Program-made: the position numbers and the translations under genes
Shown: piece after piece, positions 50,763-60,211 of the stretch
How positions within the stretch are numbered: position 1 is the stretch's first letter
How the letters are laid out: the number at the start of each line of letters is the position of its first letter
Assembly: GCF_900166655.1 (NCBI RefSeq)
Contig: NZ_FVZB01000005.1
Location: 687,001 to 751,000 of the forward strand
Source: Halobacillus hunanensis
Lineage (GTDB): Bacteria; Bacillota; Bacilli; Bacillales; Halobacillaceae
Length of the DNA: 64,000 bases
Direction of reading: 5' to 3'
Notes under the pieces: model-generated
Told to the model about the DNA's origin: nothing
Databases searched by the model: none
Seen by the model: only the letters and a program-made list of their open reading frames with translations

Positions 50763-51458
50763 ATGAAGGAGTCTCCTATCAGAAAAAAACGCGTCTATCA
50801 TATGATCGTAGAACAAATTAAAGAGTGTATTAAAAGGGGGGAAGTTGTACCTGGGGGGAAATTGCCTTCAGAGAGGACGCTGGCTGCAAAGTTGTCTGTA
50901 TCCAGAACATCTGTGAAAGAGGCATTTAGCGTGCTGGAGTCATCTGGCATCGTTGAAATCAAGCAGGGCAGTGGTGTTTATCTCTTAGAAAATACGATCG
51001 AAGATATTATGAATAAACTACGGGCTCTTATTCGTGGACAGTCGGCTAATATGGTTGAGCTTATGGAATTGCGACAGGCTGTAGAAGTGGATATTGCTTT
51101 TTACGCGGCACATAGAAGAAATCAGCAGGATATTGTAGGATTGGAACAATCCTATCTTCAGCTCGAACAGGCCGTGGTAGCTAATAGTTTGGCTGCCGAG
51201 GAGGATTTGGCTTTTCACATGTACATTGCCAGGATTGCAAGAAATCAATTACTGGCTCAAGTAATGACCATGGTATCTGATCAGGTGTTAATTGGGCTGG
51301 AGGACAGCCGGGCCCGATCGCTGGATATACCAGGGCAAAGCGAACAAATATTACAGGAACATAAGGCGATCTATCAGTCTATCCAAGAGGGTGAACCAAA
51401 TTCTGCAAGTGCAGCGATGAGAGAACATCTTGAAAATGTAAAACAACGGTACTTATAA
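50763..51458 (+). CDS. GntR/FadR family transcriptional regulator
   Basis: 231 residues. N-terminal winged helix-turn-helix (VEQIKECIKRGEVVPGGKLPSERTLAAKLSVSRTSVKEAFSVL) and an FCD ligand-binding domain (about 85-230, with LMELRQAVEVDIAFYAAHRRNQ and FHMYIARIARNQLLAQ). Likely represses its own operon: the Nramp-like permease and 2-hydroxyglutarate oxidase genes follow in the same direction. A TGGACCATCCA palindrome at 50714-50724 is a candidate operator. The FCD ligand is expected to be a hydroxy acid. Confidence 0.88.
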   Translation: MKESPIRKKRVYHMIVEQIKECIKRGEVVPGGKLPSERTLAAKLSVSRTSVKEAFSVLESSGIVEIKQGSGVYLLENTIEDIMNKLRALIRGQSANMVELMELRQAVEVDIAFYAAHRRNQQDIVGLEQSYLQLEQAVVANSLAAEEDLAFHMYIARIARNQLLAQVMTMVSDQVLIGLEDSRARSLDIPGQSEQILQEHKAIYQSIQEGEPNSASAAMREHLENVKQRYL

Positions 51459-51462
51459 TTTT

Positions 51463-51477
51463 TTGAAAACGATTACA
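51463..51477 (+). promoter_or_regulatory. CcpA cre site before the Nramp-like permease gene
   Basis: TTGAAAACGATTACA fits WTGNAANCGNWNNCW at every position. It sits between the GntR stop and the permease ribosome site. Confidence 0.78.
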
Positions 51478-51485
51478 ATGGAGGG

Positions 51486-52769
51486 ATGGTTGTGGGTTCT
51501 GAAGCACATTCTCATGAGCAAATGCATACAGAGGTCCCTAAAGCTCCGACGACGATCGGGGGAAAGTTAAAAACGGTAGGACCAGGGATTGTTACTGCTG
51601 CAACAGGGGTAGGCACTGGTGATCTGGTCGCAGCACTCGTAGCTGGAGTTTCTTTCGGGACAACTTTGATTTGGGCAATCATCATCGGAGCGATTCTCAA
51701 ATTCTTTTTAACAGAAGGAATGGGGCGCTGGCAATTGGCAACAGGAAAGACCATTTTAGAAGGCTGGCGGTCGATGGGAAAATGGGCGACAGGATACTTT
51801 GGTGTTTATTCGATTCTCTGGGGTTTCAGTTATGGGGCGGCAGCCATGACGACGTCTGCCTTAATGATGGTCACTATGTTTCCAATCATGCCATTATGGG
51901 CATGGGCCATCATACATGGAATTGCCGGACTTTTAATTGTGTTGACAGGCCGGTATGACATATTTGAACGAGTGATGACGGTGTTGGTAGGAGTTATGTT
52001 CGTAACGGTAGTGGGGTCAGCGGTCATGATCGCGCCAGACCTTGGAAATATCTTAAGTGGAACAATTCCGCGTTTCGACAGTGGATCATTCTTGCTTGTA
52101 CTGGGATTGCTTGGCGGTGTTGGCGGGACAATCACGATGGCAGCTTATGGCTATTGGATTCGTGAGAAAAACTGGCAAGGGAAATCATGGATTTCTATGA
52201 TGAGGCTTGATACGTCAGTTGCTTATATTATTACAGCGATTTTTACCACATCACTGCTCGTAATCGGTGCGGAATTTTTATACGGAACAGGTGTTGAAAT
52301 CAACGGAGAAGAAGGGCTTGTAACGTTAGGATCGATCTTTAGTTCTGAGTTCGGGAGTGTTGCCCGCTGGTTATTTTTAATCGGTGCATGGTCGGCTGCC
52401 TTTTCATCCTTATTGGGTGTATGGAATGGGGTTCCTTATTTATTCGCTGATTTTATGAGACTTGTCCGCAAACGGAATTTGGACACCCCGGTATCAGAAA
52501 AAGAACCGGCTTACCGCTTTTATTTACTATGGCTGACATTTCCTCCAATGCTGTTGCTCTTTTTTGATAAACCTGTTGGAATTGTCATTGCATACGGAGC
52601 GCTTGGGGCCTTGTTTATGCCATTTTTGGCCATTTCACTATTAACGTTGTTAAATTCTAAACGTGTAGACAAAGTCTATCAGAATGGCTGGATTACCAAC
52701 GCTGTATTAGTTGGGAGCTTGTTGTTGTTTGGGTATCTTGGGGCAGTGGAACTTATCAATTTGTTTTAG
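51486..52769 (+). CDS. Divergent Nramp-fold transporter without the metal-binding motif
   Basis: 427 residues, 11 TM helices of the Nramp/LeuT-like fold. TM1 reads GPGIVTAATGVGTGDLVAAL, where Nramp metal transporters have DPGN (here GTGD at 43-46), and TM6 reads GGTITMAAYGYW, where they have MPH. The known divalent-metal ligands are therefore absent, so manganese transport is doubtful; the operon partners suggest an organic acid such as 2-hydroxyglutarate. Automatic annotation as an Nramp manganese transporter would be misleading. Start ATG 51486 or GTG 51492. Confidence 0.85.
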   Translation: MVVGSEAHSHEQMHTEVPKAPTTIGGKLKTVGPGIVTAATGVGTGDLVAALVAGVSFGTTLIWAIIIGAILKFFLTEGMGRWQLATGKTILEGWRSMGKWATGYFGVYSILWGFSYGAAAMTTSALMMVTMFPIMPLWAWAIIHGIAGLLIVLTGRYDIFERVMTVLVGVMFVTVVGSAVMIAPDLGNILSGTIPRFDSGSFLLVLGLLGGVGGTITMAAYGYWIREKNWQGKSWISMMRLDTSVAYIITAIFTTSLLVIGAEFLYGTGVEINGEEGLVTLGSIFSSEFGSVARWLFLIGAWSAAFSSLLGVWNGVPYLFADFMRLVRKRNLDTPVSEKEPAYRFYLLWLTFPPMLLLFFDKPVGIVIAYGALGALFMPFLAISLLTLLNSKRVDKVYQNGWITNAVLVGSLLLFGYLGAVELINLF

Positions 52770-52787
52770 TAGAGGAGAGGCAGATAG

Positions 52788-53999
52788 ATGATGTATGACT
52801 ATACGATAATCGGTGCTGGAATCGTCGGCTTGTCTGTAGGATTGGAGCTGACAAAACGCTATCCAAATGCTCGGATTTTAATTGTCGAAAAAGAAGCAGC
52901 CATTTCGGTTCATCAAACGGGAAGGAATAGCGGGGTGATTCACTCGGGAATTTACTACAAACCGGGTAGTCTGAAGGCAAGGATGGCCCGTACAGGCAAC
53001 CGGCAGATGGTTAATTTTTGTAAACAACACGGCATAGAGCATGACATGTGCGGCAAATTGATTGTGGCTACGAATCAGGATGAGCTGGCGCTGCTTGAAA
53101 ATCTTTATGCGCGCGGGTTGGAGAATCAGCTGGATGTAGAAAAAATATCAGCTGACGAACTTAAGGAAATAGAACCACATGTGAAGGGGATCGCAGCCAT
53201 TCGAGTTCCAAGTACGGGAATCGTTAATTACCAGCGGGTTGCTCAAGTTTTTGCCGAACAAATTCAGCAAAATGGCGGGGAAATCATATTGAATACAGAG
53301 GTTCAAGATATGACGGATGATACAGATGGAGTTCAGCTTCATACAAACCGTGGAATCCATCAAACCAAGTTCCTCATTAACTGTGGTGGTTTATTCAGTG
53401 ACAGAATCGCCCAAATGGCTGGAATTAAAACGGACATGAGAATTATCCCGTTTCGCGGAGAATATTTTGAGTTGAATCCTGAGAAGCGCCACCTTGTTCA
53501 AAACCTGGTGTATCCCGTTCCTAACCCAGACTTTCCTTTCCTTGGTGTTCATTTTACGAGAATGATGGATGGGCGGGTTCTGATCGGCCCTAATGCTGTT
53601 CTTAGTTTTAAACGAGAAGGGTACAGCAAAACGGATTTTGAAGTGAAAGATTTCATTGAATCGACTACTTACCCGGGATTGCTTAAGCTGGCCAGCAAAA
53701 ATGCTGCCGAAGGGTTAAAAGAAATCTATCGCTCTTATAGTAAAAAAGCATTAGTTAAGGAGATTCAGCGGTTTATTCCTGAAATCGATGAAGAGGATAT
53801 TGTCCCGGGGAAAGCTGGAGTTCGTGCACAGGCACTTGATTCTGACGGGCATTTGATTGATGATTTTATGATGATTCAGGGCCGGCGAATGGTCCATGTA
53901 TGTAATGCACCTTCCCCGGCTGCCACGGCATCGCTCGAAATTGGGCGGGAGATTGTGTCTCGTGTGGAAAAGAAATATCAAGGGACGGCAAGTTACTAA
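52788..53999 (+). CDS. lhgO: L-2-hydroxyglutarate oxidase LhgO
   Basis: 403 residues of the DAO-fold FAD oxidoreductases. N-terminal IIGAGIVGLSVGLELTKRYP (about 7-26), VEKEAAISVHQTGRNSGVIHSGIYY, the LhgO signature, and the C-terminal GKAGVRAQALDSDGHLIDDF with NAPSPAATASLEIG. Oxidises L-2-hydroxyglutarate to 2-oxoglutarate. Lies 18 bp after the Nramp-like gene with AGAGGAGAGG upstream of ATG. Confidence 0.9.
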   Translation: MMYDYTIIGAGIVGLSVGLELTKRYPNARILIVEKEAAISVHQTGRNSGVIHSGIYYKPGSLKARMARTGNRQMVNFCKQHGIEHDMCGKLIVATNQDELALLENLYARGLENQLDVEKISADELKEIEPHVKGIAAIRVPSTGIVNYQRVAQVFAEQIQQNGGEIILNTEVQDMTDDTDGVQLHTNRGIHQTKFLINCGGLFSDRIAQMAGIKTDMRIIPFRGEYFELNPEKRHLVQNLVYPVPNPDFPFLGVHFTRMMDGRVLIGPNAVLSFKREGYSKTDFEVKDFIESTTYPGLLKLASKNAAEGLKEIYRSYSKKALVKEIQRFIPEIDEEDIVPGKAGVRAQALDSDGHLIDDFMMIQGRRMVHVCNAPSPAATASLEIGREIVSRVEKKYQGTASY

Positions 54000-54140
54000 T
54001 GGAACGCTTTGAAAGGCTTTTAGGTAAAATTCTTATTGACGTTTTATCTTAGCTGTTGAAGTTTATCGAAAATTGACAAATCTGATAAACTGAATAGTAG
54101 ACTGAGAAGTGAAAGGCCTTTCAAAGGAGAGAACATCTAC

Positions 54141-55214
54141 ATGAAGAACACACTACGAATCGCCGGCGCTTATGTCGGTATCATTATTGGAGCAGGATTT
54201 GCTTCAGGACAGGAAATTGTCCAATTTTTTACAAGTTTTGGATTGTGGGGGATCGTCGGGGCTGTTATAACGATTGCCTTGTTTGCGTTTATTGGAATGC
54301 AGCTCATACAGCTTGGATCGCATTTACAAGTCTCCTCCCATAAAAAAGTCATTCGACATATTTGCGGAAAATACTTAGGTCCAGTGGTCGATATTACGCT
54401 GACATTCTTTTTGTTTGGGGTGGCCACCATTATGGTCGCAGGAAGCGGTTCGATCTTCGAACAGCAATTTGGCATGTCCCCCTTAGTGGGTAATATCTTA
54501 ATGGTTATTTTATCCACGCTGACCCTTTGTCTAAATACGGACAAGGTGATTTCAGTAATTAGTTTAATCAGCCCGTATATGTTAACTCTTATTATTATCA
54601 TCACCATTTATTCATTCTTTACCAGTAACGCTGAACTATCAGAACTGGAAAGCATTGCGTTAGCCCAGCCATCAGCAGCCTCGCACTGGCTGCTTAGTGC
54701 CCTATTGTATGTCGCCTTTAATATTGCTGTAGGGTTTTCGATGATGACGCTGATTGGTTCTACTTCTAAAGATAGTAGAGTGGCTGGACGAGGGGCAGTA
54801 CTAGGTGGAATTTGCCTTGGCGTTTTAGTTGTTTTGATCAATTTAGGAATCTATGCAAATATCAATCGGCTGCAAGGGGTTGATATGCCGACACTGGCAT
54901 TAGCTTCTGATATATCACCTTTTGTTGGCATCCTGATGTCAATTGCACTGCTTTCTATGATCTTCAATACAGCTGTTGGCATGTTGTATTCATTTACCGC
55001 GCGATTTGTAGAAGCAGATACACCGAAATTCAGAGGTGCGGTAGTCGTCGTAGGGCTTCTTTCCTTTGCGGCAAGTTTAGTAGGATTTACTGACTTGGTC
55101 AGCACCGTATACCCATTGATGGGCTATTTAGGATTCGTCTTGATAGGAGGAGTGGCCATTACTTGGTTACGGTCTAAAAAGCAATCAGCTCCAGTAACTG
55201 CTGAAGAACAATAA
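54141..55214 (+). CDS. ykvI: YkvI family inner membrane protein (APC superfamily)
   Basis: 357 residues, about 10 TM helices. TM1 is IAGAYVGIIIGAGFASGQEIVQFF, the glycine-rich unwound helix of LeuT-fold transporters and the hallmark of YkvI. Function unproven; probably a transporter of an amino acid or amine. A possible sigma-A promoter is TTGACA at 54073 with TAGTAG at 54095. GAAAGGCCTTTC (54111-54122) forms a 12-bp palindrome just upstream of the ribosome site and could be an operator. Confidence 0.85.
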   Translation: MKNTLRIAGAYVGIIIGAGFASGQEIVQFFTSFGLWGIVGAVITIALFAFIGMQLIQLGSHLQVSSHKKVIRHICGKYLGPVVDITLTFFLFGVATIMVAGSGSIFEQQFGMSPLVGNILMVILSTLTLCLNTDKVISVISLISPYMLTLIIIITIYSFFTSNAELSELESIALAQPSAASHWLLSALLYVAFNIAVGFSMMTLIGSTSKDSRVAGRGAVLGGICLGVLVVLINLGIYANINRLQGVDMPTLALASDISPFVGILMSIALLSMIFNTAVGMLYSFTARFVEADTPKFRGAVVVVGLLSFAASLVGFTDLVSTVYPLMGYLGFVLIGGVAITWLRSKKQSAPVTAEEQ

Positions 55215-55300
55215 GTTCTTGCACGTTGTCGCGAAAGAATTTTTTTGCGAGAGTATGATATGAAAATTCGAACATGCATTCAGGAGAGGAATGCTCGGTA

Positions 55301-55338
55301 AGCCGAAGTAATGGATCACCATTTCTTCGGTTTTCCTT
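55301..55338 (+). terminator. Terminator after ykvI
   Basis: CCGAAGTAATGG/CCATTTCTTCGG stem (one mismatch) followed by TTTTCCTTTT. Confidence 0.8.
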
Positions 55339-55368
55339 TTATTTTTCTCCTTACAAAGGGGAAGTTGG

Positions 55369-56433
55369 ATGGAACTATCAGAACAACTCGGAAAGGAAAT
55401 TATTTCAATGCTTTCGGCCTATATTGATGTGCCTATTAACTTGATGGATCCCAGCGGCAAAATTGTCGCAAGTACAGATCAGGGGCGTGTATCACAGTTA
55501 CATGGCGGGGCAAAAAAAGTCATTGAGACCAAGCAGGAACAGATTATACATGAAAGTGATGTAGAAGATCTCTCAAATGTAAAGCCAGGAGTGAATCTGC
55601 CCATTTTTCATCGTGACGAACTGGCGGGGGTAGTAGGGCTTACTGGGAGTCCGGAGGATGTTATGCAGGCAGCTGGTATGACTCGGGGGTCTGTCGAGAT
55701 TGCTCTTGAACAAGTCTATCAACAGCGTCAGGTTTTTTATCAAGAAAGACAGTGGAATAACTGGGTTCAACAGCTGCTTCATCCTATCAAAATGGATGAG
55801 GAGTTTTTAATCCAAGAAGCTACTTATACATTGAATGTGGATGTGAAGCAGAATTGGCAGGTGCTCGTTCTTTGTCTATCAAACCATTTCGAGTGGTGTG
55901 AAAGGATTCGCCAACTTCTTACCTCACAAGGGCAGCACCCCTTATTTGTCGTCCCTCATCAAGAGAATGAGGTGATAGCCGCGTTACCTGATCAGAACGA
56001 TTCTATTATTATAGAAGATATCTTGAAAGAATTACATACAATAGATGTTTCAGCAGGGATCGGTGGAGCCGAATATGGCATAGCCGGGCTGCGTCGTTCT
56101 TATTTTCAGGCTGTAGATGCCATCCATTTAACCGATAAGAAATATTCATATAGTAAAGATGTTCAAATGGAACGGTTGCTGTATCACATTGATCCTGAAA
56201 TTTTAAACGAGGTAACGAAAGGCTATCAGAACCGTTTAAACCAACTTGAAAAAGTGTATAAGGAGACCCTGATCTGTTATTTCGCATCCAATTTAAGGGT
56301 GAATAGGACAGCCGCTGACATGCATATACATCGGAACACACTCGTTTACCGTTTAGAACAAATTCATAAAAAAACAGGCCTGAACCCTAAAGTGTTTAAA
56401 GAAGCGATCATCCTTCAAGCTTTGTTGCTTTAA
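55369..56433 (+). CDS. CdaR family sugar diacid regulator
   Basis: 354 residues. N-terminal diacid-recognition domain (LGKEIISMLSAYIDVPINLMDPSGKIVASTDQGRV, VKPGVNLPIFHRDELAGVVGLTG) and a C-terminal PucR-type helix-turn-helix (YFASNLRVNRTAADMHIHRNTLVYRLEQIHKKTG). Typical of CdaR, which activates glycerate/glucarate catabolic genes. The gene directly precedes the glycerate kinase and GntP genes, its likely targets. Confidence 0.92.
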   Translation: MELSEQLGKEIISMLSAYIDVPINLMDPSGKIVASTDQGRVSQLHGGAKKVIETKQEQIIHESDVEDLSNVKPGVNLPIFHRDELAGVVGLTGSPEDVMQAAGMTRGSVEIALEQVYQQRQVFYQERQWNNWVQQLLHPIKMDEEFLIQEATYTLNVDVKQNWQVLVLCLSNHFEWCERIRQLLTSQGQHPLFVVPHQENEVIAALPDQNDSIIIEDILKELHTIDVSAGIGGAEYGIAGLRRSYFQAVDAIHLTDKKYSYSKDVQMERLLYHIDPEILNEVTKGYQNRLNQLEKVYKETLICYFASNLRVNRTAADMHIHRNTLVYRLEQIHKKTGLNPKVFKEAIILQALLL

Positions 56434-56449
56434 ATTTGTGCATTTGCAT

Positions 56450-56464
56450 AAGAAAACGATTGCA
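56450..56464 (+). promoter_or_regulatory. Candidate cre site before the glycerate kinase gene
   Basis: AAGAAAACGATTGCA fits the cre consensus WTGNAANCGNWNNCW except at the second position. Located between the cdaR-like and glycerate kinase genes. Confidence 0.5.
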
Positions 56465-56552
56465 ATAATCAGTAAATTTAGTGGATACAGCTAATTGTTT
56501 TTCCGCTGTTTTTTCGGTTGAATAGAAGTAACTAAGAATGAAGGAGAGTTCT

Positions 56553-57683
56553 ATGAAGATTGTACTTGCACCTGACTCATTTAAAGGAAGTATTACAGCT
56601 TCTCAGGCTGCTGAAGCTATGGCGAAAGCAATACATTCCCTTCCCTATAACGTAGAGACAATTCTGAAGCCGATGGCCGATGGGGGAGAGGGAACGCTTG
56701 ATGCTTTGTTAAAAGCTACAAACGGTGAAAGAGTTACTTTTTTATGTCACGGCCCTTTAGGTGAACTTTTTGAGAGTCATTATGTAGAGGTAGGGGAAAA
56801 AACCGCCGTCATTGAATGTGCAGCTATTTCAGGACTGCCGATTGTTCCACGTGAAAAAAGAAACCCTGATCTTACAACGACCTATGGTTTAGGAGAAGCG
56901 ATTCTTTATGCACTTGATCGAGGAGCTCAGGAATTAATCATCGGTCTTGGTGGAAGTTCGACGAATGATGGAGGCCTTGGAATGCTTCAGGCTTTAGGGA
57001 TGGAAGCATCAAAGGTAAATGGTGAGCGAGCGGGAATCTTTGGCAAGGATTTGTTTGAGGTGGATTCTATTAACTTGTCCTCTCTCGATTCCAGATTGCA
57101 AGAAGTTTCGATCAAAGTTGCCTGTGACGTTGACAATCCTTTAACGGGAAAGCGAGGAGCCACCTATGTGTACGGTCCGCAAAAAGGTGCCAACCCTGAG
57201 CAAGTCGAAGCTTATGATCATGCGCTTGGAAAATGGGGACAGCTTATCGAACGAGGCCAGGGGCGATCTTTCGCGAATCAATCAGGGGCAGGAGCTGCCG
57301 GAGGTCTCGGATTTGCCTTGCTGGCTATAGGAGCCGAACTGCATTCAGGGGCAAAGCTTGTTTCAGAAGCCATTGGGTTAGAAAAATCCATTGCACAGTC
57401 AGGTCTGGTCATCACCGGAGAAGGACAAAGTGATGTGCAAACATTGTATGGGAAAGCGCCAGGATATGTAGGAAAGCTAGCTGACAAATATGGTAAACCC
57501 GCAATTCTCTTATCTGGAAGCCTTGACGGTGAATTGGACAAAATGAATGGAACTTTTGCCGGTTGTTTTTCGATTGTTCCTGGTCCGAGGTCGCTTGATG
57601 AGTGTATGGAAGAAGGAGAGACTTACCTGTATGAGGCTTGCAGACAATTGGTCTCTTTTTATACAAAATTAATGGAGGAGTGA
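56553..57683 (+). CDS. glxK: Glycerate kinase (GlxK/GarK family)
   Basis: 376 residues from the ATG at 56553 behind AAGGAGAGTTCT; the ATG at 56538 precedes the site. Family landmarks: MKIVLAPDSFKGSITASQAAEAM, KPMADGGEGTLDALLKA, LIIGLGGSSTNDGGLGMLQALG and GAAGGLGFALLAIGAELHSG. Phosphorylates D-glycerate to phosphoglycerate. Lies 4 bp before gntP. Confidence 0.93.
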   Translation: MKIVLAPDSFKGSITASQAAEAMAKAIHSLPYNVETILKPMADGGEGTLDALLKATNGERVTFLCHGPLGELFESHYVEVGEKTAVIECAAISGLPIVPREKRNPDLTTTYGLGEAILYALDRGAQELIIGLGGSSTNDGGLGMLQALGMEASKVNGERAGIFGKDLFEVDSINLSSLDSRLQEVSIKVACDVDNPLTGKRGATYVYGPQKGANPEQVEAYDHALGKWGQLIERGQGRSFANQSGAGAAGGLGFALLAIGAELHSGAKLVSEAIGLEKSIAQSGLVITGEGQSDVQTLYGKAPGYVGKLADKYGKPAILLSGSLDGELDKMNGTFAGCFSIVPGPRSLDECMEEGETYLYEACRQLVSFYTKLMEE

Positions 57684-57687
57684 GAAC

Positions 57688-59040
57688 ATGGAAGGATTCG
57701 GGCTTGTGCTGGTCATCGTCTTAGGCGTAGTGTTTGTTATCTTAGCGACTGCTAAATTTAATCTTCACCCGTTTTTATCTTTACTTTTTGGTGCGTTTTT
57801 TATCGGAATCCTGGCAGGAATGCCTCTGGCTGATGTCGTCGAAGCGATTAATGGCGGTTTCGGCGGACTTATGGGCGGCATCGGACTGGTCATTGTATTT
57901 GGAACAATTATTGGTGTTATTTTAGAAAAATCAGGAGCGGCTTTAAGAATGGCGGAAGTTGTGCTTCGGTTCGTGGGCGAAAAAAGACCGCAGCTGGCGA
58001 TGAGCCTAATCGGCAGTATTGTCAGTGTCCCGGTATTTTGTGACTCTGGGTATGTTATTTTATCGTCACTAAAGAAAGCGCTTGCGAAAAAGACAGGTGT
58101 CACGGTTGCTTCCATGGCCATCGCTCTATCTACTGGCTTATTTGCGACACACACTCTCGTACCGCCCACCCCCGGTCCCATAGCAGCAGCGGGAAACATT
58201 GGGGCGGAAGATTATTTAGGGACCGTGATTTTGTTCGGCTTAATTGTGTCGATTCCAGCGATCATTACTGGTTATATTTGGGCCATGAAAGCCGGCACGA
58301 AAATTCAAATTGAAGACCATGAAGAAGACTATGATTACGATGAAATTATCAAAGGCTTCGGTGAAATGCCATCCACCTTTAAGTCATTTGCTCCAATTAT
58401 TGTGCCGATTCTATTAATCGGTTTTAGTTCCGTTATTACTTTTGCCGGATGGTCAGGAAATCTGTTTGATTTCTTCCTGTTTCTCGGGTCTCCGGTCGTA
58501 GCGTTACTTGTCGGAGTGCTTTTTGCCTTTCTGCTGCTGCCAAAGTTTGACCAGGAAACACTGACGGACTGGGTAGGAGTAGGATTGAAAGATGCTGCAC
58601 CGATTTTATTAATTACGGGAGCCGGTGGGGCGTTCGGTTCGGTAATCAGTTCAACTAGTATTGCTGATTTAATTAAAGGTCTAGCAGGAAGTGAACTATT
58701 TACAGGGGCTCTATTTATCTTCATCCCATTTATCATTGCCGCAGCGCTAAAGAGTGCTCAAGGTTCGTCGACGGCTGCTATTGTCATCACATCCACCTTG
58801 ATCGCGCCGTTGCTGCCCCAGCTGGGAGTCGAAGGGGCTGTTCCGTTATCCCTCGTCGTTATGGCGATCGGGGCAGGGGCAATGTGTGTTTCCCATGTCA
58901 ATGACAGTTACTTCTGGGTCGTGAAGGAGTTTAGCGGCATGTCGATTACACAGGCATATAGAGCACAGACTATGGGGACCCTTCTCCAAGGAATTGTTGC
59001 CATCGTGGTTACTTCGATCTTATGGTTTGTTTTTGTATAA
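57688..59040 (+). CDS. GntP family gluconate/glycerate-type permease
   Basis: 450 residues, 12-14 TM helices of the gluconate:proton symporter family: LHPFLSLLFGAFFIGILAGM, VFGTIIGVILEKSGAALRMAE, SIVSVPVFCDSGYVILSSLKK and THTLVPPTPGPIAAAGNIGA, plus AAALKSAQGSSTAAIVITSTL. The partner kinase suggests glycerate or a related sugar acid as substrate. The GGAGTGAG ribosome site overlaps the end of glxK. Confidence 0.92.
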   Translation: MEGFGLVLVIVLGVVFVILATAKFNLHPFLSLLFGAFFIGILAGMPLADVVEAINGGFGGLMGGIGLVIVFGTIIGVILEKSGAALRMAEVVLRFVGEKRPQLAMSLIGSIVSVPVFCDSGYVILSSLKKALAKKTGVTVASMAIALSTGLFATHTLVPPTPGPIAAAGNIGAEDYLGTVILFGLIVSIPAIITGYIWAMKAGTKIQIEDHEEDYDYDEIIKGFGEMPSTFKSFAPIIVPILLIGFSSVITFAGWSGNLFDFFLFLGSPVVALLVGVLFAFLLLPKFDQETLTDWVGVGLKDAAPILLITGAGGAFGSVISSTSIADLIKGLAGSELFTGALFIFIPFIIAAALKSAQGSSTAAIVITSTLIAPLLPQLGVEGAVPLSLVVMAIGAGAMCVSHVNDSYFWVVKEFSGMSITQAYRAQTMGTLLQGIVAIVVTSILWFVFV

Positions 59041-59087
59041 AACGTATAGCTATACCTCCCTAACGTTTACTAATAGAGTATTAATCA

Positions 59088-59130
59088 AAGGCCAGAGAGA
59101 GGAATTTCACATCCTGTCTCTGGCCTTATT
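59088..59130 (+). terminator. Terminator of the cdaR-glxK-gntP unit
   Basis: AAGGCCAGAGAGA/TGTCTCTGGCCTT, 13-bp stem with one mismatch, 14-nt loop and ATT-rich tail. Confidence 0.85.
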
Positions 59131-59238
59131 GCTTACAAAATGGATGTGTCAGCATCTTCTCCTCAAACAGATAAAGAGAATATCGTGCTTGGAAATGAAT
59201 ACAGTTTGTACAAGAGGGATTAAATTGAGGGGATTAAG

Positions 59239-60063
59239 ATGACACAATATAAAACGGGATTTATTAAGGAGCTAATCGAACGTTCTATACACGATAAAGT
59301 GTTTGATATGGCTGCACAACTGGCCTATTATTTACTGCTTGCATTGCTTCCTTTCTTAATTTTAATGTTCAGTTTGCTAAGCTTTCTGCCTATTTCCGTT
59401 CAATCCGTTTTAAACTTGGTCAAGCCGTTTGCACCACAAGGTTCAATGCAGTTGATTGAGAATAACCTTTATCATGTGCTTGAAGTAACGAGGGGTGACT
59501 TATTATCACTGAGTATGGTGATGACAGTTTGGTTATCTGCTTTAGGAACCAACGCCCTGATCCGTACATTAAACAGTGCTTATCGGGTGGAAGAAAACAG
59601 GTCTGTTATCAAGTCATTACTAGTAGCCATTATGCTTACAGTCGGAATGATTGTCGGTGTTATCATTTCTTTATTGCTATCCGTGTTTGGGAGAGCGATC
59701 GGGTTATATATTTTTAACCACGCTGGGCTATCGACTATCTTTTTACCTGACTGGAATGTATTGCGGTGGACGCTAAGCTTTTTTATTTTAATCGTACTAT
59801 TTGCCTGCTTATATTTTGTGGCTCCAAATGAGAAACTGCGGCTGAGAGATATTATTCCGGGGACGCTATTTGCCACGATTGGGTGGCAGCTGGCATCGCT
59901 TGGTTTTTCGTATTATGTAGGGGTCAGCAATTATTCACTCATCTATGGAAATCTTGGGACCATCGTTGTTCTGATGGTTTGGTTTTATTTATCTTCCTTG
60001 TTGATCCTTCTCGGCGGTGAAATCAATGCCATAGTCAAAAGTGGCAAGATAAGAACAATGTAA
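59239..60063 (+). CDS. YihY/BrkB family membrane protein
   Basis: 274 residues, six TM helices. DMAAQLAYYLLLALLPFLILMFSLL is the entry signature, then WLSALGTNALIRTLNSAYRVEENR and PGTLFATIGWQLASLGFSYYVG. GAGGGGATTAAG site. Despite older names (RNase BN, BrkB) the family is a membrane protein of unknown activity. Monocistronic. Confidence 0.9.
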   Translation: MTQYKTGFIKELIERSIHDKVFDMAAQLAYYLLLALLPFLILMFSLLSFLPISVQSVLNLVKPFAPQGSMQLIENNLYHVLEVTRGDLLSLSMVMTVWLSALGTNALIRTLNSAYRVEENRSVIKSLLVAIMLTVGMIVGVIISLLLSVFGRAIGLYIFNHAGLSTIFLPDWNVLRWTLSFFILIVLFACLYFVAPNEKLRLRDIIPGTLFATIGWQLASLGFSYYVGVSNYSLIYGNLGTIVVLMVWFYLSSLLILLGGEINAIVKSGKIRTM

Positions 60064-60175
60064 CACGAGATTGCTGAGAGATTTCATGCAATTATAGTCA
60101 AAAAATATGCACTTCACCTTGCTCGAGACCATAAACTTGTAACCGAAACCTGATTAACAAATTTTTTGAGAAAGA

Positions 60176-60205
60176 AAGACCGTGCGAATGAAGCTGCACG
60201 GTCTT
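60176..60205. terminator. Terminator between YihY and DinB genes
   Basis: AAGACCGTGC/GCACGGTCTT, 10-bp stem and 10-nt loop between convergent genes; TTGTTT follows on the plus strand. Confidence 0.82.
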
Positions 60206-60211
60206 GTTTGA

